DNA of 60,248 nucleotides from JBJELF01 sp051879015 (GCA_051879015.1 JBJELF010000057.1:1-60248); one strand, 5' to 3'; positions 17,530-26,261 are shown, counted from the first letter of the stretch. Notes: generated from the sequence alone by a model not told the origin. Numbers and translations: made by a program.

Positions 17530-17747
17530 CAAAGCGTTGAAAGAGAAGTTTATTTCTCCCTGTCAATACAGAGACTGGCGGAAGAGCTGAGACCACCAGA
17601 AGACAGCGAAATAAAATTACCCCTCCGGAGCTGTGATGCGAGCAAGCAAGCATCACCGTCCTCTTACGTTACAAGATAATGAGTGAAACTTAAGGTGGAA
17701 CCGTGTTTATTGCACCCTTAGACTGTGATTGTCTAAGGGTGTTTTTT
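17530..17747 (+). promoter_or_regulatory. T-box leader of thrS
   Basis: The T-box sequence AAGGTGGAACCGTG (17692..17705) is followed by the terminator stem CACCCTTAGAC/GTCTAAGGGTG and six U (17713..17747). Stem I shows the pairing TTTATTTC with GAAATAAA. ACC at 17619..17621 just after it is the likely threonine specifier, although it is followed by C rather than the usual purine. A GTGATGC/GCATCAC hairpin lies at 17633..17656. 128 bp separate the terminator from the start codon, including a GC-rich patch (17752..17815) unlike its surroundings. Confidence 0.88.
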
Positions 17748-17875
17748 ATTATGTGCGCACCTACGTAAGGCAGACGGCCGCTGACGCAACACAAAAACGG
17801 CGCGCCGAGCAGTCAGGAACCCCTTCCTTTCTGCTTGATAATGTACACCCAAATATAGAAAAGGAGAAAATGATT

Positions 17876-19642
17876 ATGAAAGTTATTTACAATGACGGTC
17901 ATGTTGCTGAATGTCCTGCTGAGGAAGAAATCCATGTCATTCGCCACACTGCTGCCCATGTAATGGCACAGGCTATCAAGCGTTTATATCCACATGCAGA
18001 TTTTGCATTTGGTCCGGCAACCGAAAATGGATTTTACTATGATGTCGATCTCGGCGACAGCAAGCTCAGTGATGAGGACCTGGCAAATATTGAGAAAGAA
18101 ATGAGAAAAATCTGTAAGGAAAATCTTCCAATCAAACCATTTATTCTTCCTAGAGAAGAAGCAAAGAAATTGATGGAGGAACGTCAGGAAAAATATAAGC
18201 TGGAGCATATTGACGACCTTCCGGATGATGCTGTTATCAGCTTTTATCAGCAAGGTGAGTACATCGATATGTGTGTAGGTCCTCACTTAACCTACACCAA
18301 AGCTCTGAAGGCATTTAAGATTACACAGCAATCCGGTGCTTACTGGCGTGGTGACAAGAACAACAAGATGCTGACCCGTATTAATGGTATTGCATTTCGC
18401 ACCAATGACGAGCTGGAGGCTCATCTAAAGCTGTTGGAGGAAGCTGCAAAACGTGACCATAGAAAAATTGGCAAGGAAATGAATTTGTTTATGATTTGCG
18501 ATGAGGGTCCTGGTTTTCCATTCTTCCTGCCAAATGGTATGACTTTGAAAAACACTTTGATTGACTACTGGCGTGATTTGCACTATTCCAATGGTTATGT
18601 AGAGGTATCCACCCCATTGATTATGAATCGTCATCTCTGGGAGACCTCTGGTCACTGGGATCATTACAAGGACAACATGTATGCTACCAAGATTGATGAT
18701 GAAGATTACTGTATCAAACCAATGAACTGCCCAGGTGGTGTGATGGTTTACCGCAGCCAGCCACACAGCTATCGTGAGCTTCCACTGCGTATCGGTGAGT
18801 TGGGCTTGGTTCATCGCCATGAGCTGAAAGGTGCATTGCACGGTCTGTTCCGCGTACGCTGCTTTACTCAGGATGATGCCCACATCTTTATGCGCAGAGA
18901 CCAGATTACAGATGAAATCGTAAATGTAGTACATTTGATTAATTCCGTTTACACAAAGTTTGGTTTTGACTATTTCGTAGAATTGTCCACTCGCCCAGAG
19001 GATTCTATGGGTTCTGATGAGGATTGGGAGGCAGCTACCAATGGATTAAAGTTAGCTCTGGAGAAATTGAATATGCCTTACATCGTCAATGAAGGAGACG
19101 GCGCATTTTATGGACCAAAGATTGACTTCCATCTGCGTGACAGCATCGGACGTACCTGGCAGTGTGGTACTATCCAGCTTGACTTCCAGATGCCTCTGAA
19201 CTTTGAGCTTGAATATGTCGATGACAAGGGGGAACGTCAGCGTCCAATCATGATTCATCGTGTATGCTTTGGTTCCATCGAGCGTTTCATTGGTATCCTG
19301 ACCGAGCATTATGCCGGTAAATTCCCTGTATGGCTGGCTCCAACTCAAGTTAAAATTTTGCCAGTTTCTGAAAAATATGTGGAATATGCCGCCAGCGTTC
19401 ATAAAACATTACTGGATGCAGGTATCCGCAGCGTACTGGATGACAGAAATGAGAAGATTGGTTACAAGATTCGTGAAGCACAGCAGGTTGACCGTGCTCC
19501 TTACATGTTAGTATTAGGTGCAAAGGAGATGGAGGCAGGCAATATCACTGTCAGAAATCGTGACACGGCTGAGTCCACTACCATGCCTTTGGATGAATTC
19601 GTAGCTAAGATTGTCAGAGAAAACAAGGAAAGAATTTCTTAA
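17876..19642 (+). CDS. thrS: Threonyl-tRNA synthetase without TGS domain
   Basis: Class II synthetase charging tRNA-Thr. 588 residues from ATG 17876, which has AAGGAG nine bases upstream. A frame reaching back to 17729 would start in the T-box terminator and is rejected. After only about 20 residues the protein enters the editing domain (HTAAHVMAQAIKRLYP). The usual N-terminal TGS domain of about 60 residues is therefore missing. The core is complete: motif 2 region RYRELP-like HSYRELPLRIGELG, zinc/threonine site residues around MNCPGG, motif 3 GSIERFIGIL, and an anticodon-binding domain from about 490. T-box control upstream; a strong bidirectional terminator downstream. Confidence 0.95.
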   Translation: MKVIYNDGHVAECPAEEEIHVIRHTAAHVMAQAIKRLYPHADFAFGPATENGFYYDVDLGDSKLSDEDLANIEKEMRKICKENLPIKPFILPREEAKKLMEERQEKYKLEHIDDLPDDAVISFYQQGEYIDMCVGPHLTYTKALKAFKITQQSGAYWRGDKNNKMLTRINGIAFRTNDELEAHLKLLEEAAKRDHRKIGKEMNLFMICDEGPGFPFFLPNGMTLKNTLIDYWRDLHYSNGYVEVSTPLIMNRHLWETSGHWDHYKDNMYATKIDDEDYCIKPMNCPGGVMVYRSQPHSYRELPLRIGELGLVHRHELKGALHGLFRVRCFTQDDAHIFMRRDQITDEIVNVVHLINSVYTKFGFDYFVELSTRPEDSMGSDEDWEAATNGLKLALEKLNMPYIVNEGDGAFYGPKIDFHLRDSIGRTWQCGTIQLDFQMPLNFELEYVDDKGERQRPIMIHRVCFGSIERFIGILTEHYAGKFPVWLAPTQVKILPVSEKYVEYAASVHKTLLDAGIRSVLDDRNEKIGYKIREAQQVDRAPYMLVLGAKEMEAGNITVRNRDTAESTTMPLDEFVAKIVRENKERIS

Positions 19643-19683
19643 TCAAGAATGCAAACAAGGTGTTTAAAACACATCCAAAAGAA

Positions 19684-19720
19684 ACGAGATGTCCTGCGTA
19701 AATTACGCAGGACATCTCGT
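19684..19720. terminator. Bidirectional terminator between thrS and the AICAR transformylase gene
   Basis: Long perfect stem ACGAGATGTCCTGCGTAA with its complement, followed by TATTATC on the plus strand and TTTC on the minus strand, between convergent genes. Confidence 0.85.
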
Positions 19721-19759
19721 TATTATCTAAAAACCATAAAACATCTTGTAAACAATTTT

Positions 19760-20944
19760 TTAATGATGGAACAAACGAATGCCTGTAAAGCACATTGCAA
19801 TGCCATACTTGTTGCAGGTTTCGATTACATTGTCATCGCGAATGGAACCGCCTGGCTGTGCAATATACTTCACACCGCTTCTATGTGCTCGCTCCACATT
19901 ATCACCAAATGGGAAGAATGCATCGGAACCAAGCGCTACATCCGTCATCTGGTCAAGCCAAGCACGCTTTTCCTCTCTTGTGAACACCTCTGGCTTTTCG
20001 GTAAAGAAGTTTTCCCACACACCATCTGCTAATACATCCATATAATCATCACTCATGTAAACATCAATGGTATTATCTCTGTCTGGACGCTTAATCTTAT
20101 CCTTGAAAGGAAGATTCAGCACCTTCGGATTCTGGCGCAAAAACCAGTTATCTGCCTTGCTGCCTGCCAATCGTGTACAGTGAATACGGGACTGCTGTCC
20201 GGCACCGATACCGATTGCCTGTCCGCCTTTGACATAGCAGACAGAATTGGACTGAGTATATTTCAGAGTAATCATGGCAATCGCTAAATCAATCTTTGCT
20301 GATTCTGGAATTTCCTTGTTGTCTGTCACAATGTTGGCAAACAACTCATCATTGATCACCAGCTCATTTCTGCCCTGCTCAAAGGTAATGCCATAGACAT
20401 CTTTCGTCTCAACTGCTGCAGGTACATATTCTGGGTCAATCTTGATTACAGCATAATTTCCTTTTTTCTTTGCCTTCAAAATCTCCAGCGCCTCAGGCTC
20501 ATAACCTGGTGCAATAATTCCATCCGATACCTCACGCTTAATCAGCAAAGCGGTTGACACATCGCAGACATCGGACAATGCAATAAAATCTCCGAAGGAA
20601 GACATTCTATCCGCACCTCTCGCTCTTGCATAGGCACTGGCAAGGGCTGATAATTCACCCATATCATCCACCCAATAAATCTTTCTCTCAACTTCAGTCA
20701 ATGGAAGTCCCACTGCTGCACCAGCTGGAGACACATGCTTGAAAGAAGTCGCTGCAGGAAGACCGGTAGCCTTCTTTAACTCCTTCACCAACTGCCAACC
20801 ATTAAATGCATCCAAAAAGTTAATGTAACCTGGTCTGCCGCACAGTACCTCGATGGGCAGCTCACCATTCTTCATATAAATGCGGGAAGGTTTCTGATTT
20901 GGGTTACAGCCATATTTTAATTCTAACTCGTTCATTTCACTCAT
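19760..20944 (-). CDS. Stand-alone AICAR formyltransferase
   Basis: Transfers a formyl group from 10-formyl-THF to AICAR, the penultimate step of IMP synthesis. 394 residues correspond to the C-terminal half of bifunctional PurH only. The start ELKYGCNPNQKPSRIY and the segments ATSFKHVSPAGAAVG and SNSVCYVKGGQAIGIGAGQQSR are hallmarks. The N-terminal IMP cyclohydrolase half is absent and is supplied by the separate PurO-type gene just upstream (58 bp gap with a small hairpin). Both lie behind one ZTP riboswitch. The ATG at 20944 follows GAAAGGTAA. It is a well-supported assignment. Confidence 0.95.
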   Translation of the reverse strand: MSEMNELELKYGCNPNQKPSRIYMKNGELPIEVLCGRPGYINFLDAFNGWQLVKELKKATGLPAATSFKHVSPAGAAVGLPLTEVERKIYWVDDMGELSALASAYARARGADRMSSFGDFIALSDVCDVSTALLIKREVSDGIIAPGYEPEALEILKAKKKGNYAVIKIDPEYVPAAVETKDVYGITFEQGRNELVINDELFANIVTDNKEIPESAKIDLAIAMITLKYTQSNSVCYVKGGQAIGIGAGQQSRIHCTRLAGSKADNWFLRQNPKVLNLPFKDKIKRPDRDNTIDVYMSDDYMDVLADGVWENFFTEKPEVFTREEKRAWLDQMTDVALGSDAFFPFGDNVERAHRSGVKYIAQPGGSIRDDNVIETCNKYGIAMCFTGIRLFHH

Positions 20945-21002
20945 TTACCTTTCTAAACACTTGTGCCTATTTTGCAGGCACCAACCATCCATTGAAAACG
21001 GA

Positions 21003-21716
21003 TTACTGATTTTTATTGAAAATTTTGGATTCGTACGCTCCAGTTTCAATATCGATATATCGGATAAACAACGACACCTTATTGTCAGCATTTAAGCTGT
21101 TCCACACTAAATTTGCAAATTCATCCATATCGTTTGGAATATCCACTAACTTTGGCTCACCCTCAAAACTTGGCAATGGATTTCCATCTCCCATATAAGT
21201 ATGAATAAAATGTCCCTCACCAGCTACTGGACTGCTGTAAGCAAAAGTATAGCGGTTGCAGGCATCTGGATTTCCATTGTTGCTCTTTAAGATGGACATC
21301 GCATAATTATAATTTCCATTTTCAATATGAAGAATACCTGAAATTCTAGGAGTGTAGTTTGGAGCATCTGGCTCAAATTCTCTTGTTCTGAGAGCCTGCT
21401 CAAACGTCATCTGCTTGTCCATCAAATCATAGATGGTGTCTGTCTGGTCACCATTGGTCACAATGGTCTTATTGCCCAGTACACGAACTGGTGCATAGAT
21501 AATCAAACTCGGATCACTGAGCTTGCTTGGATCAAAGGCCTGTGTGCGGATTCCCTGCCCCTCCTCTACGAAAACTCGGTTTCTGCTGTTCTCGCTTCTT
21601 CCCATGATAAAGTAAGCGATAGCTGCCTTTTTTCCGTCTGGAGTCTTGCCAATGACAATACCTCTGCCTGGATATTCATTGCCTTTCAATTCCTGTTCCA
21701 AAGATAACATCTTCAT
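21003..21716 (-). CDS. PurO-type IMP cyclohydrolase
   Basis: Closes FAICAR to IMP, the last step of de novo purine synthesis. 237 residues of the archaeal-like PurO family (PF07826), unrelated to the PurH cyclohydrolase domain. Recognisable segments are NEYPGRGIVIGKTPDGKKA, FVEEGQGIRTQAFDPSK and YTPRISGILHIENG. It is first in a two-gene operon with AICAR transformylase. GGAGGTAA stands before ATG 21716, directly after the riboswitch terminator. The split arrangement replaces PurH and is known from archaea and a range of Clostridia. Confidence 0.92.
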   Translation of the reverse strand: MKMLSLEQELKGNEYPGRGIVIGKTPDGKKAAIAYFIMGRSENSRNRVFVEEGQGIRTQAFDPSKLSDPSLIIYAPVRVLGNKTIVTNGDQTDTIYDLMDKQMTFEQALRTREFEPDAPNYTPRISGILHIENGNYNYAMSILKSNNGNPDACNRYTFAYSSPVAGEGHFIHTYMGDGNPLPSFEGEPKLVDIPNDMDEFANLVWNSLNADNKVSLFIRYIDIETGAYESKIFNKNQ

Positions 21717-21731
21717 TTTGCTTACCTCCGT

Positions 21732-21853
21732 AAAAAAAGACCGTCTGGGCGCATTTTTTCCATGCTGCCCAGGCGGTCGGCTTATTTTTTTAACAATACA
21801 CTCCCTGTAGGTAATCCTACACAGCCACAGCTGCTTCCGCCAGTTGTGTATCT
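21732..21853 (-). promoter_or_regulatory. ZTP (pfl) riboswitch with intrinsic terminator
   Basis: The leader contains AACTGGCGGAAGC (about 21832..21844 reversed), a hairpin region ending ACCTACAGGGAG, and the diagnostic CCGCCTGGGCA (21766..21776 reversed) of the ZTP class. That last segment is also the 5' arm of a terminator, GACCGCCTGGGC/GCCCAGACGGTC plus seven U (21732..21778). ZTP or AICAR-phosphate binding should sequester it and allow read-through into the two purine genes. This matches the established role of the class. Confidence 0.93.
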
Positions 21854-21859
21854 GTGATT

Positions 21860-21888
21860 ATCATAAACGATTTCAGTGATTTTGGCAA
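21860..21888 (-). promoter_or_regulatory. Promoter of the purine operon
   Basis: TTGCCA (21883..21888), 17 bases, TATGAT (21860..21865), with +1 a few bases before the riboswitch. Confidence 0.7.
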
Positions 21889-21968
21889 GTGACAGTTTTG
21901 ACAAGAAACTATCACCGAATGAACAGACGACAAGCCAATTTGTATAAATGGTCAACTTCCTCAGTCAA

Positions 21969-22877
21969 TCATTTCACAGACTCCACTGTTCTTCGAATCC
22001 CTTCTTCAAAACTTACTTCCGGCACAAATCCGACATCCTCCGTCAGCGATGCAATGTCCGCCTGCAAATGCATCACTTGATTTTGTGCATAGGGAATTGC
22101 TCCCAGAGCCAACTCAGCCTTCGGGTTTACTGCATCTCGAATCTCCTCAATGTACTCAGCCAGAGGCTTTGCCACACCGCTGCCCAGCACATAAACTTTG
22201 CCATTCACTCCCTTCTCTCCGATAAGCCGCATGGCTCTGGCTGCATCGGCGCTGTACAAATAATCCCAAATCTGTTCCCCTCTGGTAAACTTCGGCACCT
22301 CACCCGCCTTTAATTGACGAATCGTAGACATAACCATACTCTGTACCCCATCATTTGGTCCGTACACACTCAAAATGCGTGTCCAAACATGCCGCAGTCC
22401 CATCTGATATGCCAACTGTCTGGTCATCTGTCCTGCACACAATTTTGCAATACCATAACCCATAGTCGGAAAAACAGGTGTGTCTGCACAGAGCATTCCT
22501 TCCACACGTCCATACTCTGCCTGAGAGCCGGCTCCCACAAAGGTATGGCATCCGAATCGAGCCGCCGCCTGCACTGCGTCAAGAGCATATTTCACATTCA
22601 AATTTTGTAAATACATATCATTTCTGGCAGCTCCTGTGGTCCCGGCCCATGCAAAGTGATAAAATACATCATAATTTTTTCCTGTCTGATTCTCCACCTG
22701 AGCCAATTCATCCAGCCCACAGTTGATTTTCGTCACCAATGGATGCTCTAAAATCACACCATTTCGCTTTGAATCTGCCCGACAAAATACCAAAACTTCT
22801 ACATTGTGACCAACCAACTCCCGCACCAATGCAGTACCAATGGCTCCCGTAGCACCTGTTATAATCGCTCGTTTCAC
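21969..22877 (-). CDS. NAD-dependent epimerase/reductase of the CDP-dideoxyhexose cassette
   Basis: Short-chain dehydrogenase/extended SDR of 302 residues. The N-terminal NAD(P) motif GATGAIGTALV (8-18) and the catalytic pair YGIAK (Tyr about 141) are present. As the last gene of the rfbF-rfbG-rfbH operon it is placed to reduce the 4-keto group of CDP-4-keto-3,6-dideoxyglucose, giving CDP-abequose or CDP-paratose (RfbJ/RfbS role), or to epimerise a related intermediate. The product stereochemistry cannot be read from sequence. It starts 41 bp after rfbH with a GGAGGTGAG SD. Confidence 0.8.
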   Translation of the reverse strand: MKRAIITGATGAIGTALVRELVGHNVEVLVFCRADSKRNGVILEHPLVTKINCGLDELAQVENQTGKNYDVFYHFAWAGTTGAARNDMYLQNLNVKYALDAVQAAARFGCHTFVGAGSQAEYGRVEGMLCADTPVFPTMGYGIAKLCAGQMTRQLAYQMGLRHVWTRILSVYGPNDGVQSMVMSTIRQLKAGEVPKFTRGEQIWDYLYSADAARAMRLIGEKGVNGKVYVLGSGVAKPLAEYIEEIRDAVNPKAELALGAIPYAQNQVMHLQADIASLTEDVGFVPEVSFEEGIRRTVESVK

Positions 22878-22918
22878 TTTCTCACCTCCGCAATAAGCGA
22901 CATACCTCCCGCTGCCGA

Positions 22919-24259
22919 TTATTGAACCGCCTCGGCAATCACTTTTGCCATATAATCAATCATCTCATCACTCATGCCCGGATAGACTCCTACCCAAAAA
23001 GTCTGATTCATAATGAACTCCGTATTGTCCAGTCCACCTACCACACGATAGGACTCACTGCCGCGCATCTGGTCAAAGCAAGGATGCTTGATTAAGTTTC
23101 CGCTAAACAGCAAGCGTGTCTGAATATTATGACTTTCGATATATCTGGTCACTTCATTGCGGGTCTTTTTACATTCGGGTCTTACACTAATCAAAAATCC
23201 AAACCAGGAAGGTCGGCTGTTCTCTGCTGGCTGAGGCAAAATCAATTGATCTTCCACGCATTTCAAACCTTGATACAAACGATCCCAATTGTGGCGTCGG
23301 CGCTCAATAAAAGCAGGGAATTTCTTTAACTGTTCGCAGCCAATGGCAGCCTGCATATCCGTTAATTTCAAATTATAACCAAAATGACTGTAAACATATT
23401 TATGGTCGTATCCCGCCGGCAGCTCACCATACTGACCATCAAAACGGTGACCACAGAAATTATCATGACCAGAAGGACATACACAGTCACGCCCCCAGTC
23501 ACGGAAGGACAATATCAAACGATGCAGCTTTGGATTGTTCGTGTAAACACAACCGCCCTCGCCCATTGTCATATGATGAGGAGGATAAAAGCTGGAGGTA
23601 CCGATATCACCCCAAGTGCCTGTAAATCTAGTCTCGCCATCAATGGTATACTGAGTGCCCAAAGCATCACAGTTATCCTCTACCAGCCACAACTGATACT
23701 TATCACAAAATGCTTTCACTGCTAAGAGATCAAAAGGATTTCCCAAAGTATGAGCAATCATGACTGCCTTTGTTTTCTCAGAGCGGGCTGCCTCTAACTT
23801 GGTTACATCAATATTGTACTGAGGCACTGTCACATCCACAAAGACGGGCACAGCTCCATACTGAATGATGGGCGTCACAGTGGTTGGAAATCCACAGGCT
23901 ACCGTGATAACCTCGTCTCCACGCTTAATCTGTCTCTCTCCAAGCTCCGGTGCCGTCAAAGTCATAAAAGCCAACAGGTTAGCTGAAGAACCGCTATTCA
24001 CCAGATGTGCATACTTCACACCAATCCATGCAGCAAATTCTTTCTCAAACTGATCCGAAAACCGTCCCGTAGTCAGCCAGAAATCCAACATTGCATCCGT
24101 CAAAGCACACATTTCCTTCTCATCAAACACTCTCGCCGCATAGTTGATGCGGTCGCCCTCCTGATAGGGAGTCTTTTTTTCCTTAAAATCATGGTAATAT
24201 TCTGTTACAAGTGCTTTTATTTTCTCACGAGCCTCCTGCTCGCTGGTCCAATTTTCCAT
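22919..24259 (-). CDS. rfbH: CDP-4-keto-6-deoxy-D-glucose-3-dehydrase (RfbH/E1)
   Basis: PMP- and [2Fe-2S]-dependent dehydrase that removes the C3 hydroxyl in 3,6-dideoxyhexose synthesis. DegT/DnrJ fold, 446 residues from ATG 24259, which is six bases after GGAGG; ATG 24265 abuts the SD. Numbering from ATG 24265, the Schiff-base lysine of ordinary family members is replaced by histidine in SFYPPHHMTMGEGG (His230/231), the E1 hallmark. The cluster cysteines Cys199, 261, 263 and 271 keep the C-X1-C-X7-C spacing. The expected reductase partner RfbI/E3 is not in the window, so electrons must come from elsewhere. Confidence 0.93.
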   Translation of the reverse strand: MENWTSEQEAREKIKALVTEYYHDFKEKKTPYQEGDRINYAARVFDEKEMCALTDAMLDFWLTTGRFSDQFEKEFAAWIGVKYAHLVNSGSSANLLAFMTLTAPELGERQIKRGDEVITVACGFPTTVTPIIQYGAVPVFVDVTVPQYNIDVTKLEAARSEKTKAVMIAHTLGNPFDLLAVKAFCDKYQLWLVEDNCDALGTQYTIDGETRFTGTWGDIGTSSFYPPHHMTMGEGGCVYTNNPKLHRLILSFRDWGRDCVCPSGHDNFCGHRFDGQYGELPAGYDHKYVYSHFGYNLKLTDMQAAIGCEQLKKFPAFIERRRHNWDRLYQGLKCVEDQLILPQPAENSRPSWFGFLISVRPECKKTRNEVTRYIESHNIQTRLLFSGNLIKHPCFDQMRGSESYRVVGGLDNTEFIMNQTFWVGVYPGMSDEMIDYMAKVIAEAVQ

Positions 24260-24281
24260 TTCCATCCTCCACTCTTAAAAA

Positions 24282-25364
24282 TCAAACGGACAGTTCTGTC
24301 TTGCAGGCATCGCCAAGCAGAAAAGACTGAATCTGCCGATCCATACATTCTCTCACATTGCCGCCTTCCAGCCAGCATTTGCTCCACTCAACTACCCTCT
24401 CAATAGCCTGTTCCAAATCCCAATGAGGCTTCCAACCAAAGGTTGCCTTCAGCTTAGCACAGTCCAACTTTAAAAAGTTAGCCTCATGAGGACCACCGTC
24501 ATAGCGGTTAATCCACTTTAAATCCTCGCCCCACTTCTGAACAAACAAATCCACCAGTGCTCCTGTCTGAAAACAATCTCGATCATCCGGTCCTACATTA
24601 TAATATCCCGCATAATTTCCATTTTCATACTGTTTCGCCGCAATCATCAGATATGCATACAGCGGCTCCAACACATGCTGATAAGGGCGTGTGGAAAATG
24701 GATTTCTCACTACAATATCCTCCTTTGCTATGGCAGCACGAATACAGTCCGGAATAATGCGGTCACTGGCAAAATCGCCGCCGCCAATGACATTCCCCGC
24801 CCTTGCGGTAGAAATTGCCACACGGCCATCTGCAAAAAAGCTGTTCTTATAGGAATGTGTCACCAATTCTGAACAGGATTTAGAATTAGAGTAGGGGTCA
24901 AAACCATCCAACTCTTCATTTTCTCGATAACCCCAGGCCCACTCTTTGTTCAAATAAACTTTATCTGTGGTCACATTCAAAAAAGATCTGACACAGCTGC
25001 TGTTTCGAACACATTCCAAAATATTGACCGTTCCCATCACATTTGTCTCATAGGTATAAGCGGGATTTTTGTAGCTTTCGCGAACAATAGGCTGAGCAGC
25101 CAAATGCAGCACCACTTCTGGCTGCGCCTCATCAAAGGCAGCTTTCAGCCTTCTATAATCACGAATATCGCCAATGACCGAATGCACCTCTTTTTCAATC
25201 TCTGCAATCTCAAATAAAGAGGGGGTTGTCGGAGGCTCCAGTGAATATCCCGTTACTTCAGCCCCCAAGCTGCAGAGCATCTTACAGAGCCAGGCGCCCT
25301 TAAATCCAGTATGCCCTGTCACAAATACTTTTTTTCCTTTATAAAATGATAAATCAAATGACAT
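24282..25364 (-). CDS. rfbG: CDP-glucose 4,6-dehydratase
   Basis: Converts CDP-glucose to CDP-4-keto-6-deoxyglucose with NAD as internal cofactor. 360 residues from ATG 25364, which overlaps the TAA of rfbF by one base (TAATG). This argues for coupled translation and against the longer in-frame start at 25406. The Rossmann motif GHTGFKGAW is near residues 16-24, the family segment LHLAAQPIVRESYKNP near 80-95, and the catalytic YSNSK near residue 145. The following RARAGNVIGGGD-like part reads TARAGNVIGGGD, typical of RfbG. Second gene of the operon rfbF-rfbG-rfbH-epimerase. Confidence 0.93.
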   Translation of the reverse strand: MSFDLSFYKGKKVFVTGHTGFKGAWLCKMLCSLGAEVTGYSLEPPTTPSLFEIAEIEKEVHSVIGDIRDYRRLKAAFDEAQPEVVLHLAAQPIVRESYKNPAYTYETNVMGTVNILECVRNSSCVRSFLNVTTDKVYLNKEWAWGYRENEELDGFDPYSNSKSCSELVTHSYKNSFFADGRVAISTARAGNVIGGGDFASDRIIPDCIRAAIAKEDIVVRNPFSTRPYQHVLEPLYAYLMIAAKQYENGNYAGYYNVGPDDRDCFQTGALVDLFVQKWGEDLKWINRYDGGPHEANFLKLDCAKLKATFGWKPHWDLEQAIERVVEWSKCWLEGGNVRECMDRQIQSFLLGDACKTELSV

Positions 25365-26143
25365 TAATCGTTCCACACTTTCCAAGGCGCATGGCCACTT
25401 GCCCACAAACCTTCCAATTTATCTTTTTCTCTCTTTGTGTCCATACACTGCCAGAAGCCTTCATGATAAAAGCTCATCAATTCTCCCTCTGCTGCCAGCT
25501 GACGCATCGGTGCCTGCTCCAAAATGGTACCGTCATTCTCCAAATAGTCAAAAACCTTTGGATTGCAAACCATAAAACCACCATTGATTAAGCTGCCGTC
25601 AATATCATCTTTCTCACGAAAGGCAGTGATGGTATTGTCTGGATTGATATCAAGCACACCCTTTTGCTGTGCTAAACTGACTGTGGTCAAAGTCACACAC
25701 TTTCCATGAGACTGATGAAACTTGGTCAATGCCCGAATATCCACATCCGATACCGCATCGCCATATGTCAAATAAAAAGGCTCGTCCCCCACATATTTAT
25801 GAATCCTCCTGACACGGCCTCCAGTCATCGTATTCAAACCAGTGTCCACCACTGTAACTTTCCATTTTTCCGCATGTTTGTCATGGACAATCACTTCATT
25901 TCCTCTGGTGAAGTCAAAGGTAATATCCGATGTATGCAAAAAGTAGTCGGCAAACCATTCTTTTATCACATGCTGCTTATATCCGGCGCAGACGATAAAC
26001 TCATTGATTCCATGAAAGGAATAGCCCTTCATAATATGCCATAGAATGGGCATCTCTCCAATTTCCAGCATTGGTTTTGGCTTAAATTGGGATTCTTCTG
26101 AAATACGTGTACCGAATCCACCAGCTAAAATAACTGCTTTCAT
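25364..26143 (-). CDS. rfbF: Glucose-1-phosphate cytidylyltransferase
   Basis: Makes CDP-glucose from CTP and glucose 1-phosphate, the first committed step of the cassette. 259 residues from ATG 26143, preceded by GGAGG; the in-frame extension to 26179 passes through the SD and a hairpin. The nucleotidyl-transferase motif AGGFGTRISEESQFKPKPM begins at residue 7. The segment GRVRRIHKYVGDEPFYLTYG and the C-terminal HEGFWQCMDTKREKDKLE are characteristic of RfbF. First gene of the four-gene operon, with promoter and repeat D upstream. Confidence 0.94.
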   Translation of the reverse strand: MKAVILAGGFGTRISEESQFKPKPMLEIGEMPILWHIMKGYSFHGINEFIVCAGYKQHVIKEWFADYFLHTSDITFDFTRGNEVIVHDKHAEKWKVTVVDTGLNTMTGGRVRRIHKYVGDEPFYLTYGDAVSDVDIRALTKFHQSHGKCVTLTTVSLAQQKGVLDINPDNTITAFREKDDIDGSLINGGFMVCNPKVFDYLENDGTILEQAPMRQLAAEGELMSFYHEGFWQCMDTKREKDKLEGLWASGHAPWKVWND

Positions 26144-26156
26144 ATTATCCTCCATT

Positions 26157-26178
26157 CTGCCGCCTTCAACTGGCGGCA
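26157..26178 (-). other. GC-rich hairpin in the rfbF leader
   Basis: Minus strand TGCCGCC, a 7-base loop, GGCGGCA, directly upstream of the rfbF SD. It might limit ribosome access, but there is no other evidence. Confidence 0.4.
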
Positions 26179-26261
26179 CAAATCGTTGTAAAAACTCATT
26201 TACTTTTGAACTGCTCTATCGACTCAATCGTTAATTTTTTTCTATCACTGCTAATATATAA

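Noticed and set aside
17729..17875. Extension of thrS back to a GTG at 17729
   Set aside because: It begins inside the T-box terminator and runs past a clear SD with ATG at 17876.
25365..25406. Longer rfbG start overlapping rfbF by 43 bases
   Set aside because: TAATG coupling at 25364 gives the normal N-terminus.
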